Assembly: GCA_964520325.1 (NCBI GenBank) | Contig: CAZFOB010000020.1 | Span: forward strand, 1-63,634 | Direction of reading: 5' to 3' | Source: CAZFOB01 sp964520325 | Lineage (GTDB): Bacteria > Actinomycetota > JAICYB01 | DNA: 63,634 bases | Shown here: positions 32,437-41,107 of the stretch, one piece after another | Layout: every line of letters starts with the position of its first letter | Position numbering within the stretch: position 1 is the stretch's first letter | The notes under the pieces: generated by a model | What the model was told of the DNA's origin: nothing | What the model saw: the letters and a program-made list of their open reading frames with translations, nothing else | Databases searched by the model: none | Translations under genes and position numbers: made by a program

Positions 32437-34026
32437 GTGGCCACCTTCAACCTCGCCGACCTATTCGAGCTCGTCGCTGATAGTGCCTCCGACCGCGAGG
32501 CGATCGTGGCGGGCGATCGCCGTCTGACTTACGCGCAGCTGGACGAGCGCGCTAATCGTCTTGCACATCACCTGCAGTCGCTCGGCGTCGGCGAGGGTGA
32601 CTTCGTCGGCCTCCACCTCTTGAACGGCACCGAGTACGCCGAGGGGATGCTCGGGTGCTTCAAGATCCGAGCCGTGCCGGTGAACGTCAACTTCCGCTAC
32701 GTCGAGGACGAGCTCAAGCACCTCTTCGACGACGCCGACATCGTCGTCAACATCTGCAACGCGCGCTTCGCCGACCGCGTCGAATCCATACGCGACGACC
32801 TTCCGAAACTCCGCGATGTGATCGTCGTCGAAGACGGTTACGAGGAAGCCCTAGCCGCCGCTTCACCGTTGCGCCACTTCGGCCCCCGTAGCTCCGGCGA
32901 CCTCTACTGCGCGTACACAGGCGGGACGACCGGCCTGCCGAAAGGCGTTATCTGGACACACGAGGACATCTTCTTCGCCGGCATGGGAGGCGGCGACGTG
33001 TTCCACGCGGGTAACTACGTGACCGAGCCGGAAGAGCTCGTCGAACGACTTCCCGATACCGGCCTCGTCGCGCTTGCGACTCCACCGTTCATGCATGTGA
33101 GCGCGCACTGGCTGCTGTTCTCGGTGCTCTTCGGTGGCGGCAAGATGGTCGTCACGCCGGAGGGCCGGTTCGACCCGAAGACGATCTGGGACCTTGTGTC
33201 GACGGAAGGCGTGAACATGCTGATCATCGTGGGCGACGCGATGGCTCGTCCCCTTGCCGACGAGCTCGCCGCCAACCCCGGCACGTACACGACCTCGACA
33301 CTTCTCGTCGTCGGCTCCGGGGGCGCGGTCCTGTCCTCGTCGACCAAAGAGAAGCTCGCCAACACTTTGCAGACCACGATGATCGTCGACGGCTACGGAA
33401 GCTCGGAGACCGGAACGATGGGTCGTCAGGCGACGGCGGCCGGACAGGACGCCGGCGGTGCGCGCTTCGACATGGGCGAGACGACGAGGGTGATCGACGA
33501 CGACGGCAACTTCGTCGAGCCGGGGTCCCCAGGAAGCGGCATCGGCCGTCTCGCTCGCACGGGCAACATCCCGTTGCGCTACCACAAGGATCCGGAGAAG
33601 ACCGGCAAGACCTTCATAGAGGCCGGCGGTAAACGCTGGGTGATCCCAGGGGACTACGCGCGAGTCCACGAAGACGGAACCATCGAGCTCCTTGGACGTG
33701 GCTCGGTCTCCATCAACACGGGCGGCGAGAAGGTGTATCCCGAGGAGGTCGAGACCGTGGTGAAGGACCACCCGGACGTCTTCGATGCCGTCGTCGTCGG
33801 TGTGCCGGACGAACGTTTCGGACAGAGAGTGGTTGTGGTCGTCAAACCGACCGCAGGCGCCACACCGACGATCGAGGCGATCCAGGAACATTGCCGAAAC
33901 AGGCTCGCCGGGTACAAGGTGCCGCGCGATCTGTGCCTGGTCGACGAGGTCGTCCGTTCACCGGCGGGCAAGACCGACTACCGCTGGGCCAAGGGGTACG
34001 CCGCATCAGCGCTCGCGAGCGGGTAG
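32437..34026 (+). CDS. FadD19-like acyl-CoA synthetase (steroid side-chain CoA ligase type)
   Basis: This 529-residue ANL-family ligase has the AMP-binding loop YTGGTTGLPKGV at 160-171, the motif DGYGSSETGTMG near 318, GDYARVHEDGTIELLGRGS, and the C-terminal catalytic Lys in SPAGKTDYRWAK. The N-terminal block (VNVNFRYVEDELKHLFDDAD) and the end resemble mycobacterial FadD19, which activates the C26 side-chain acid of cholestenone. It does not resemble FadD3. The GTG at 32437 follows a -10 by 5 bases. Specificity is inferred from similarity and the steroid genes nearby. Confidence 0.88.
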   Translation: MATFNLADLFELVADSASDREAIVAGDRRLTYAQLDERANRLAHHLQSLGVGEGDFVGLHLLNGTEYAEGMLGCFKIRAVPVNVNFRYVEDELKHLFDDADIVVNICNARFADRVESIRDDLPKLRDVIVVEDGYEEALAAASPLRHFGPRSSGDLYCAYTGGTTGLPKGVIWTHEDIFFAGMGGGDVFHAGNYVTEPEELVERLPDTGLVALATPPFMHVSAHWLLFSVLFGGGKMVVTPEGRFDPKTIWDLVSTEGVNMLIIVGDAMARPLADELAANPGTYTTSTLLVVGSGGAVLSSSTKEKLANTLQTTMIVDGYGSSETGTMGRQATAAGQDAGGARFDMGETTRVIDDDGNFVEPGSPGSGIGRLARTGNIPLRYHKDPEKTGKTFIEAGGKRWVIPGDYARVHEDGTIELLGRGSVSINTGGEKVYPEEVETVVKDHPDVFDAVVVGVPDERFGQRVVVVVKPTAGATPTIEAIQEHCRNRLAGYKVPRDLCLVDEVVRSPAGKTDYRWAKGYAASALASG

Positions 34027-34041
34027 ATCCGCTCGGCGCCA

Positions 34042-34602
34042 TCATCCCGTCGCCCTGCGCATCGCGTCTCCGGAGTCGGTGCGGAACCGCTTCTGCAGCG
34101 ATCGGGAAACGGGATAGCCGAGGCGGGCGAGAAGTGCGCGTGGACGCGACACCGCGCGGATCTCGTAGGTGACCGAATCGTCCGAGGGATCGTGTTCGAC
34201 GGTGAACAGCTCCTCGCCCTGCTCGGCGTGGTCCTCGAGCGTCCCGTAGAAGAAGCCGTACCGGCCCGGTTCAGCTATGCGTTCGATCACGCGGCATGCG
34301 TTGAGCGACCAGAACCCGAAGTGTTTCACGAGGATCGCCACGTTCGTCCCCGGCTCGGGAGTCAGACGATCGGCCGAGACCTTTGCCCACCCGATGTCGA
34401 ACGGGCCCCACGAATCGATCGCCGCCTTCGCCCGTTCGAACGTGTCGCCGCCCGACCCGATCCCCACGCGGCACTCGTCGATGTTGTAGCCAACGGGAGA
34501 TCCACTTGAGATGCCCGGGGGCGCGTAGGTCAGCGACGCGGACACTTGCCGTGCTAGGAAAGCAGCAACCTGCTCGTCGCCCGGACGCTTCAGGGTGAAC
34601 AT
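34042..34602 (-). CDS. DUF1990 family protein
   Basis: This 186-residue protein matches DUF1990 throughout: VGYNIDECRVGIGSGGDTFERA, VKHFGFWSLNACRVIERIAE, YGFFYGTLEDHAEQGEELFTVEH and VSRPRALLARLGYPVSRSLQ. The family is common in actinobacteria and plants, of unknown biochemical role and predicted START-like fold. It converges on the CoA ligase gene with 15 bases between the stops and is divergent from the membrane protein at 34641. Confidence 0.88.
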   Translation of the reverse strand: MFTLKRPGDEQVAAFLARQVSASLTYAPPGISSGSPVGYNIDECRVGIGSGGDTFERAKAAIDSWGPFDIGWAKVSADRLTPEPGTNVAILVKHFGFWSLNACRVIERIAEPGRYGFFYGTLEDHAEQGEELFTVEHDPSDDSVTYEIRAVSRPRALLARLGYPVSRSLQKRFRTDSGDAMRRATG

Positions 34603-34640
34603 CCTTGCTCTCCTATCGACGCCGCGACACTATCGGTGAT

Positions 34641-35498
34641 ATGGCGGTCGTCGTGGTCTGCCTCGCCCTGCTCGTCGTCGGGATCCTCGCGATCATCCGG
34701 TGGGGCTCGCTCGACTGGCGACCACCCCCGGTTCCCGACGGTGCCGATGCTCATCGGCCCGCGATCGTTGTCAGGCGCTATCTCTGGATGCTGAGCATCC
34801 TGATGTGGACGACGGTCATCACCGCGATTCTCATCGTCGGTCCCGCGGCGCGATTGGCGATGCGCCTGCTCGCGGCGACTGCGGGAGCGGCAGCTCAGGG
34901 TAAAGAGACCGAAGCAGGGGAGATCGTCGGCCGCATCACCGTCGGCGGGACGATCGGGATCTTCGTGTTCGTCGGGGTCTTCGGCGCCGTCCTATCGGTC
35001 TTCGCATTCCTCTGCCTGCGCAATTGGCTCCCACGCGGACGACTCGGCGGACTTGTTCTCGGAGCATTCCTGCTCATCGTCGCCGGGTCGAGGATCGAAC
35101 CATTGCGTGCGGAGAACGTGGACTTCGATGTGGTCGGACCGGGGTGGCTCGCGATCGTCGTCTTCTTCGCGATGGCGCTCGTCCAGGGGATGGCCGTACA
35201 GGCCGTGGCCGTACGGGTGAGCAGGAGTCTGCCGTTGCCCGGCAAGCGACTCCGCGAGATCGTGCCTCATGCGCCGCTGCTGCTTCTCATCCCGGGGTTC
35301 GCCATCGGCGTCTTCGCGATCATCGGCGGCGTCATCGCAGTCTTGGTCACCCTCGCGCTCAGTCGGATGCGGGCCTCCCAGATCCTCAGCTCCAAGCGCG
35401 TGCTGTTGGCCGGCCGACTCATCGTCGCCGTTGTCACGGTTGTCGCGCTCCCGGGCTTCGTGATGGCGGTGATCGACATCGCCGGCCGCGGACCGTAG
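34641..35498 (+). CDS. Integral membrane protein of unknown function
   Basis: This 285-residue protein has about seven hydrophobic helices, at roughly 2-20, 48-70, 100-125, 135-150, 170-195, 215-240 and 262-283. I recognise no catalytic motif. The ATG at 34641 begins directly with the first helix (MAVVVVCLALLVVGILAI); codons further upstream are in frame but not hydrophobic. It ends 3 bases from the convergent methyltransferase gene. Confidence 0.65.
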   Translation: MAVVVVCLALLVVGILAIIRWGSLDWRPPPVPDGADAHRPAIVVRRYLWMLSILMWTTVITAILIVGPAARLAMRLLAATAGAAAQGKETEAGEIVGRITVGGTIGIFVFVGVFGAVLSVFAFLCLRNWLPRGRLGGLVLGAFLLIVAGSRIEPLRAENVDFDVVGPGWLAIVVFFAMALVQGMAVQAVAVRVSRSLPLPGKRLREIVPHAPLLLLIPGFAIGVFAIIGGVIAVLVTLALSRMRASQILSSKRVLLAGRLIVAVVTVVALPGFVMAVIDIAGRGP

Positions 35499-35501
35499 TC
35501 C

Positions 35502-36269
35502 TCAGTCGCGCTTGCGGACCTTCCAGATCTCTTCGCACGGCCACTTGCGCGCCCACTCGAGCGTGACGAACGGATAACTCGTCTTCGCGTCCTCTCGCGG
35601 CCGGACGTCGATCTGTGCCTCGATCTCGAAGCCGGTCTGCCGGAAGAGACTGATCCAATCGGCGTGCGACAGGTGGAACTCCACTCCGGGGTCGTTCGGG
35701 TACTCCACGCGGTGCATCCCGAAGGCTGGACGCACCATGCACTCGGTCGCCGCGACGTCATCTTCGTCCGGCCCGCACAAGATCATGAGAAAAGAGTTCG
35801 TGAGGAAGGCGAGCTGCCCGCCGGGGCGGAGGAGTCGCGCCGCTTCGGGCACCCACTTGTACGGGTCGGCCCACAGACACGCGCCGTACTCGGAGATCGC
35901 GATGTCGAAGCTCTCGTCCGGGTAGGGAACCTCTTCGGCGTTGCCGAAGTGCAGCGGGAAGTCCATGCCGTGCTCCTGCTGAAGGCGCTTCGCGGTCGCG
36001 AGCTGGACCTCGGAGTTGTCGATGCCGACGACCTTCGCACCGCGGCGCGCGAGCCACGACGAGACGTACGCGGTGCCGCAGCCGAGCTCGATGACGTCCT
36101 TGCCAACGAGATCGTCGGGGAGCATGTGGACGTCCGATTCCGGCACGGCCCAGATGCCCCACGTCGGCTCGTCCTGCACCCAACCACGTTCCGCCGGTGC
36201 AACGTGCCGAGCGGCCAGCTCGTCCCAGGCGGCGCGATTGCGCAGGACGTAGTCGGGTAGCTCGCCCAT
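35502..36269 (-). CDS. Class I SAM-dependent methyltransferase
   Basis: This 255-residue Rossmann methyltransferase has motif I VIELGCGTAYVSSWLARRG (about 60-78), the acidic loop VVGIDNSEVQL, motif post-II FGNAEEVPYPDESFD, and LLRPGGQLAFLTNSF. The N-terminus ADYVLRN-like segment (GELPDYVLRNRAAWDELA) is common in uncharacterised actinobacterial small-molecule methyltransferases. The substrate is unknown. A carbonic anhydrase gene lies 9 bases upstream on the same strand. Confidence 0.86.
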   Translation of the reverse strand: MGELPDYVLRNRAAWDELAARHVAPAERGWVQDEPTWGIWAVPESDVHMLPDDLVGKDVIELGCGTAYVSSWLARRGAKVVGIDNSEVQLATAKRLQQEHGMDFPLHFGNAEEVPYPDESFDIAISEYGACLWADPYKWVPEAARLLRPGGQLAFLTNSFLMILCGPDEDDVAATECMVRPAFGMHRVEYPNDPGVEFHLSHADWISLFRQTGFEIEAQIDVRPREDAKTSYPFVTLEWARKWPCEEIWKVRKRD

Positions 36270-36278
36270 GGCGTCAGC

Positions 36279-36905
36279 TTAGGCCTCCGGCATGCCATCG
36301 AAGAACTCAACCTCGCCGGTCTCGAGTGAGTACTCAGCGCCCACGACCAGAAGACCATCGTCCTGGATCAGTTGCTCGAGCAGTTTGGATCCGTGTCGTA
36401 GGAGATCCGCTGAGGCTCGGACGTTCGTGCGAACTGCTTGATCGACCAGTGCATCGAGGTCACCGACGCCGGCGGCGATGAGTTCTTCGACAGAGGGCCG
36501 GATGCGATCGATGATCGCGCGCAGATTGGGCGACTCGGTAGGCCGTTGGAGCTCCTCGAGAGTCGCCAGGATCGCGCCGCACCGGGAGTGGCCGAGGACG
36601 ACCACAAGCCGTGTGCCGAAACGTTCCGCGGCGAACTCGACACTGCCCACCTGCGATGGCGCGACGATGTTGCCTGCGACGCGGATCACGAACAGGTCGC
36701 CGAGTCCCTGGTCGAAGACGATCTCCGCCGGCACCCGCGCGTCGGAACAGCCGAGGATGATCGCGAACGGTTCCTGCTCAGTCGCCAGCTCGGTTCGTCT
36801 CGTGCGGTGCAGGACAGCGTCCGAATCGCGCACGTGAGCGACGAACCGACGGTTCCCTTCCCCGAGTCGTGCGAGCGCCTCGTGCGCGGGAACCGCTGTT
36901 ACCAC
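36279..36905 (-). CDS. Beta-class carbonic anhydrase
   Basis: This 208-residue enzyme has the beta-carbonic anhydrase zinc ligands Cys53, His106 and Cys109 and the Asp55-Arg57 dyad (GCSDAR; GHSRCGA). It hydrates CO2 to bicarbonate in the cytoplasm. I place the start at the GTG at 36905, which overlaps the DinB gene stop by 7 bases and gives the family-length N-terminus (AHEALARLGEGNRRFV); a longer open frame upstream is unconserved. Confidence 0.9.
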   Translation of the reverse strand: MVTAVPAHEALARLGEGNRRFVAHVRDSDAVLHRTRRTELATEQEPFAIILGCSDARVPAEIVFDQGLGDLFVIRVAGNIVAPSQVGSVEFAAERFGTRLVVVLGHSRCGAILATLEELQRPTESPNLRAIIDRIRPSVEELIAAGVGDLDALVDQAVRTNVRASADLLRHGSKLLEQLIQDDGLLVVGAEYSLETGEVEFFDGMPEA

Positions 36906-37438
36906 TCCTGACCTGCTCCGAGCGCTTCGCGCACGCTGCCGATCTGCGAACGGTGTTCTGCCTCGTGCTGCATCAGATGGTGGAGCGCCCATGCAGCAGA
37001 GAGGTCGTAGTTCTTCCGCTCACGCAACTCGTGCAGATCATCGCTCGACATCGATCGGATCGTCCCGAGAAGCAGCTCGCGCACCTTCGCAAGGCGGGCG
37101 AGGTGCTCATCCAGCGTCTCTCCAGAGAACGGAGTGAGATGAGTGCCGTCGTCGCGAACCTCGGCCGGAAACAGCTCGTGGGGCCATTCGGTGTCCTGGG
37201 TATCGAGGATGTCGTCGTAGAGCCAATCAGCTTCGATGATCGCGAGGTGGTAGAGGATCGCTGCGATGCTGCTACCGCCCGGCGGTTCGCGATCGATCAG
37301 TTCGCCGGAGAGGTCCTTGAGCGCGTCGTGTGTGCGTCCACGCGTCTCCGTGAGGGCGGTGATCCAGCGCCCGACTTCGGGGTCCTCGACGTCGGTAGCC
37401 GGGTCGAGCTCGAGGACGCGCCTTGAAGGCTGGGTCAA
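36899..37438 (-). CDS. DinB-family protein
   Basis: This 179-residue four-helix-bundle protein of the DinB/YfiT type has SSIAAILYHLAIIEADWLYDD near 50-70 and HHLMQHEAEHRSQIGSVREAL near the end, giving the three-His metal site of the superfamily (His in YHL, HLMQH and EAEH). The role is often thiol transfer or unknown. The start is TTG at 37438, overlapping the fadA6 stop (TTGA) with GGAGAGG upstream, so it is translationally coupled to fadA6. Confidence 0.8.
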   Translation of the reverse strand: MTQPSRRVLELDPATDVEDPEVGRWITALTETRGRTHDALKDLSGELIDREPPGGSSIAAILYHLAIIEADWLYDDILDTQDTEWPHELFPAEVRDDGTHLTPFSGETLDEHLARLAKVRELLLGTIRSMSSDDLHELRERKNYDLSAAWALHHLMQHEAEHRSQIGSVREALGAGQEW

Positions 37439-38601
37439 AGCCTCTCCACGATCGTGACGTTGGCTTGGCCCCCGCCTTCGCACATCGTCTGCAGGCCGTA
37501 GCGTCCGCCGGTGCGTTCGAGCTCGTGGAGCAGCGTCGTGAAGAGCCGTGTTCCTGTTGCGCCCAGCGGATGTCCGAGCGCGATCGCTCCACCGTTGACG
37601 TTCACCTTGTCGAGGTCGGCCCCCGTCTCCTTCTGCCACGCGAGAACGACGGATGCGAAGGCTTCGTTGATCTCGACCAGGTCGATGTCGTCCATCGACA
37701 TCCCCGTCTTTTCGAGCGCGTATGCGGTGGCGGGGATCGGCGCCGTGAGCATGTAGATCGGATCTGCGCCGCGACAGGAGATGTGGTGGATGCGTGCGCG
37801 AGGCTTCAAGCCGTGAACTCGCACCGCTTCCTCCGAGGCGACCAACACGGCCGTTGACGCGTCCGAGATCTGGGACGACACCGCTGCCGTCAACCGTTCG
37901 CAGTCCGGCAGGGTCTTCAAAGAAGCCATCTTCTCGAGTGACGTCTCGCGCGGTCCCTCGTCCACCGCAACCTCGCCGACCAAGGTATTCCTGAAAGGCA
38001 CGATCTCGCGTTCGAACCGTCTGTCCGCGATGGCACGGCGTGCTCGTTCGTGAGACTTCAACGCGAACTCCTCCATGTCGAGACGCGAGATGCCCCACTT
38101 CTCGGCGATCATCTCGGCCCCCCGGAACTGCGAGACCTCCTGGTCGCCGTAGCGCGCCAGCCATCCGGTCGATCCGCGGAACGGGTCGGTGTGTCCGAGC
38201 GGCTCGGCCGCCGTCATCGCATAGGCGATCGGGATCATCGACATGTTCTGGACGCCGCCCGCGACGATCACGTCGTTGGTTCCGGACATCACAGCCTGTG
38301 CGGCGAAGTGCAAGGCTTGCTGGGACGAACCGCATTGGCGGTCGATCGTCGTTCCGGGAACCTCTTCCGGGAGCCCCGCCGCCAGCCAGCAGGTGCGCGC
38401 GATGTCGCCGGCTTGGGGGCCGACGGCGTCGACGCAACCGAAGTAGACGTCCTCGACGGCGAGCGGGTCGATGTCGTTGCGGTCGACGAGCGCCTTGAGG
38501 ACGTGCGCCCCGAGGTCGGCCGGGTGCACGTGCGACAGACCGCCGCCGCGACGCCCAACCGGTGTGCGGATGGCATCGACGATGTACGCCTCAGGGCTCA
38601 T
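37435..38601 (-). CDS. fadA6: FadA6-type thiolase of steroid ring degradation
   Basis: This 388-residue thiolase has the nucleophile Cys90 in DRQCGSSQQA, His344 in GHPLGATG and Cys374 in MCEGGGQ. The segments CVDAVGPQAGDIAR, CWLAAGLPEEVPG, GYGDQE-like GWLARYGDQEVSQFRGAE and PRARIHHIS match M. tuberculosis FadA6, a KstR2-regulon thiolase that works after IpdAB ring opening. Its ATG overlaps the stop of the Ltp-like gene upstream, and the DinB gene overlaps its own stop. Confidence 0.9.
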   Translation of the reverse strand: MSPEAYIVDAIRTPVGRRGGGLSHVHPADLGAHVLKALVDRNDIDPLAVEDVYFGCVDAVGPQAGDIARTCWLAAGLPEEVPGTTIDRQCGSSQQALHFAAQAVMSGTNDVIVAGGVQNMSMIPIAYAMTAAEPLGHTDPFRGSTGWLARYGDQEVSQFRGAEMIAEKWGISRLDMEEFALKSHERARRAIADRRFEREIVPFRNTLVGEVAVDEGPRETSLEKMASLKTLPDCERLTAAVSSQISDASTAVLVASEEAVRVHGLKPRARIHHISCRGADPIYMLTAPIPATAYALEKTGMSMDDIDLVEINEAFASVVLAWQKETGADLDKVNVNGGAIALGHPLGATGTRLFTTLLHELERTGGRYGLQTMCEGGGQANVTIVERL

Positions 38602-39788
38602 CGCTTCACGATCACCGACGAGCCGTGTCCGAAGAGGCCCTGGTTGATCGTGAGACCGACCTTGGCGCCTTCGACCTGACGTCCGGTGGCTTGTCCGCGG
38701 AGCTGCCAGACGAGCTCGCACACTTGCGCGATCGCCTGTGCCGGAACGGCTTCCCCGAAGCACGCGAGTCCGCCCGATGGATTCACTGGAACTCGTCCAC
38801 CGATGGTTGTGTCGCCGTCGCGGATGAGCTTCTCGGCTTCGCCTTCCTTGCACAGGCCGATGTTCTCGTACCAATCGAGCTCCAATGCCGACGACAGGTC
38901 GTAGACCTCGGCGAGGTCGAGGTCGTCAGGGCCGAGCCCGGCCTGTTCGTACGCGGCTGCCGCGATCGCATCGCGATACGTGAGAGGTGGAACGGCAACG
39001 GTCGCAGCCGAGTCGGTCGCAAAGTTCGGCATCTCGATGACGGTGTTCGGGTAGGTCGGCGTCACCGTCGACACCGCGGCGATGCGCACTGGGTCTTTGA
39101 CGCCATGGCTTCGAGCGAAGTCCATCGAAGAGAGCACGACAGCCGCGCCGCCGTCGGACGTCGCGCATATCTGCAGCAGGCGCAGAGGATCCGACACCAT
39201 CGGCGACGCCAGCACGTCCTCGACGGTGTACTCCTTCTTGTAGCGTGCGCGCGGGTTGTTGAGTCCGTGCTGTGAGTTCTTCACCTTCACGAGGGCGAAG
39301 TCCTCTTCGGTTGCGCCGTACAGCTCCATGCGCCGGCGCGCGTAGAGCGCGAAGTACGTCGGGTTGGTTGCGCCGAGGAGACGGAAGCGGCGCCAGTCCG
39401 GATCGGCGGCGTTGTCGGCCCACGTCGGAGCGAGGAAGCCTTTCGGAGTGGTATCGGCGCCGACGACGAGAGCGACGTCGCACAGTCCGGCGAGGATGCG
39501 CGCGCGCGCGATGTCGATCGCGGTTGCGCCGGCTGCGCAGGCGGCGTAGCAGGTGGCTACCGGGATCCCTGTCCAGCCGAGGGCTTGTGCGAACGTCGCT
39601 CCGGCGACGTATCCGGCGTAGCCGTTGCGGATCGTCTCGCCCCCGGCGATGAAGCCAACGTCCTGCCAGGTGACGCCGGCGTCGGCGAGCGCATCCTGCG
39701 CGGCCGCCACGCCGTACTCGACGAACGGACGTCCCCACTTGCCCCACTCATGCATCCCGACACCGAGCACGGCGACGTCGCGGCTCAA
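38598..39788 (-). CDS. Thiolase-fold Ltp-like protein, probable aldolase subunit
   Basis: This 396-residue lipid-transfer-protein/thiolase-fold enzyme begins SRDVAVLGVGMHEWGKWGRP. Cys84 (YAACAAGATA) sits at the thiolase nucleophile position, but the GHP His is replaced by Glu346 (LACFGEAVPAQ) and the second catalytic Cys is missing, so it is unlikely to be a true thiolase. Ltp2 of the igr operon is a thiolase-fold retro-aldolase that works with a DUF35 partner, and a DUF35 gene lies directly upstream. The start is TTG at 39788, overlapping that gene's stop. Confidence 0.85.
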   Translation of the reverse strand: MSRDVAVLGVGMHEWGKWGRPFVEYGVAAAQDALADAGVTWQDVGFIAGGETIRNGYAGYVAGATFAQALGWTGIPVATCYAACAAGATAIDIARARILAGLCDVALVVGADTTPKGFLAPTWADNAADPDWRRFRLLGATNPTYFALYARRRMELYGATEEDFALVKVKNSQHGLNNPRARYKKEYTVEDVLASPMVSDPLRLLQICATSDGGAAVVLSSMDFARSHGVKDPVRIAAVSTVTPTYPNTVIEMPNFATDSAATVAVPPLTYRDAIAAAAYEQAGLGPDDLDLAEVYDLSSALELDWYENIGLCKEGEAEKLIRDGDTTIGGRVPVNPSGGLACFGEAVPAQAIAQVCELVWQLRGQATGRQVEGAKVGLTINQGLFGHGSSVIVKR

Positions 39789-40207
39789 GTGACCGGGCTC
39801 CACTTCCACACGATGTGCTCGTTGCCCTCGGCGTCGGTGAAGAGCGGTTCGATCACGACCTCGACCTCGTCCCCGATCTTGAGCGACACCGGATCGACGC
39901 CGTCGGCGAGCTGTCCGAGCACGACCATCTGTTCTAGAGCGAGCGAGACGGCAACGACCGTGTACGGCTCGAACGGGTCCTTGCCGACATAGGGCGCCGG
40001 CGCGGCATAGTGATTCACGGAGAACGACCACACCTTGCCGCGCCGGGAGATCTCGACTTCGGCTAGGTCGGCGGACGTACAAGCGGGGTTGCGGCAGAGG
40101 ATCCGCTCAGGCGGGAAGAAGTAGGAGCCGCAGGACGCGCAGCGCGTGCCGAGCAGGCTGCCCTGCGAGGTGAACCAGCCGTCGATAGCCGGGATCTGGG
40201 TGCCCAT
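39785..40207 (-). CDS. DUF35 zinc-ribbon/OB-fold protein, partner of the Ltp-like enzyme
   Basis: This 140-residue protein has a rubredoxin-like zinc ribbon with Cys23, Cys26, Cys38 and Cys43 (CASC, CRNPAC), followed by an OB-fold DUF35 domain (RGKVWSFSVNHYAAP; GDEVEVVIEPLF). In the ChsH2-Ltp2 complex such a domain binds the aldolase and helps present the acyl-CoA. Its stop overlaps the start of the Ltp-like gene. It heads the unit DUF35-Ltp-fadA6-DinB-carbonic anhydrase, all on the minus strand with overlapping ends. Confidence 0.9.
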   Translation of the reverse strand: MGTQIPAIDGWFTSQGSLLGTRCASCGSYFFPPERILCRNPACTSADLAEVEISRRGKVWSFSVNHYAAPAPYVGKDPFEPYTVVAVSLALEQMVVLGQLADGVDPVSLKIGDEVEVVIEPLFTDAEGNEHIVWKWSPVT

Positions 40208-40213
40208 GGCCGC

Positions 40214-41107
40214 TCATGGTACCCGGCAGATCTCACTCGACGAGATGTCGAGCTCGATGCTCGACGTAAGAGTCGCCTGCACCACGTCCGAGGCTCTGAA
40301 GCTGCCGGTGACCGGAGCGGCGCCCGATGGCGACGCTGCCGTGGCGACGGTCACGTGTCCGGTGGAGACGGCGAGACCCTGCGTCGGGTCGTAGCCGCGC
40401 CACCCGGCGCCCGGGACGTAGACGCCGGCCCACGCGTGCAGTTCGCGCGGCTCCCCAACGGGGCGAGCTTCGACATAGCCGCTGACGAACCGGGACGCGA
40501 TCCCGACGTGGCGACACGCATCGACGTACAGCACCGCGAGATCCCGGCACGAGCCGTCGCCCGCGAGCAACGTCTCTTCAGCGGCGAGCGGTGCACCTTC
40601 TGGGCGGACGATCACCCTGCATTCGGCGTGGATCCTCCGGGCGAGCTCGCTCGCGAACGCGACGACGCGCCGGCCCGACGACTCAGCGATCTCGTCGGCG
40701 AGCTTCCGGACGCTCGATCGCGGGTCGGCCCATGTCTCCTCATGATGGAAGTACGGATCGAGCGCAGTGCGTTCGTCCGACGGATAGGTCGGCGGGATCA
40801 GCGTGCCTTCGGTCGTCGGGACGACGAAGTCGAAGGGATTCACACGCACACGTTCGGCCACGAAGCGCGTGGTGATCTCGAGTGTGTCGTGCTGTCCCGA
40901 GAACCACGCCCAGGTCACGTTGTTGCCCCACGCGTCGAGGGCTTCGGTGATCCCGGCCGGCTGAGGTTTGATGTCGATCGAGAACTCGTGCACGACCTGT
41001 GCGGGATCTGAACGGGGACGCAAGCGGACCTTGTGCGGCTCGAGAAAAACGGGAGCCGAGTAGCGGTAGGTGGTGACGTGCGTGCCTTCGAAGCGCATGC
41101 CGGTCAC
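40214..41107 (-). CDS. Bacterial transglutaminase-like protein
   Basis: This 297-residue protein begins with the transglutaminase N-terminal beta domain (EGTHVTTYRYSAPVFLEPH; HDTLEITTRFVAERV). The core has the catalytic triad Cys187 (GDGSCRDLA), His224 (RELHAWAGVYV) and Asp240 (GYDPTQG). It is the third gene of a set with an alpha-E and a circularly permuted ATP-grasp protein. That set is predicted to make or cut amide bonds in a peptide-like product; this member would act as the peptidase or cross-linker. Confidence 0.9.
   Translation of the reverse strand: MTGMRFEGTHVTTYRYSAPVFLEPHKVRLRPRSDPAQVVHEFSIDIKPQPAGITEALDAWGNNVTWAWFSGQHDTLEITTRFVAERVRVNPFDFVVPTTEGTLIPPTYPSDERTALDPYFHHEETWADPRSSVRKLADEIAESSGRRVVAFASELARRIHAECRVIVRPEGAPLAAEETLLAGDGSCRDLAVLYVDACRHVGIASRFVSGYVEARPVGEPRELHAWAGVYVPGAGWRGYDPTQGLAVSTGHVTVATAASPSGAAPVTGSFRASDVVQATLTSSIELDISSSEICRVP

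Noticed and set aside
32437..34026. Assignment of the ligase as FadD3 (HIP-CoA synthetase)
   Set aside because: The N-terminus and internal blocks match the FadD19 type rather than FadD3. HIP-CoA synthetase must be elsewhere if present.
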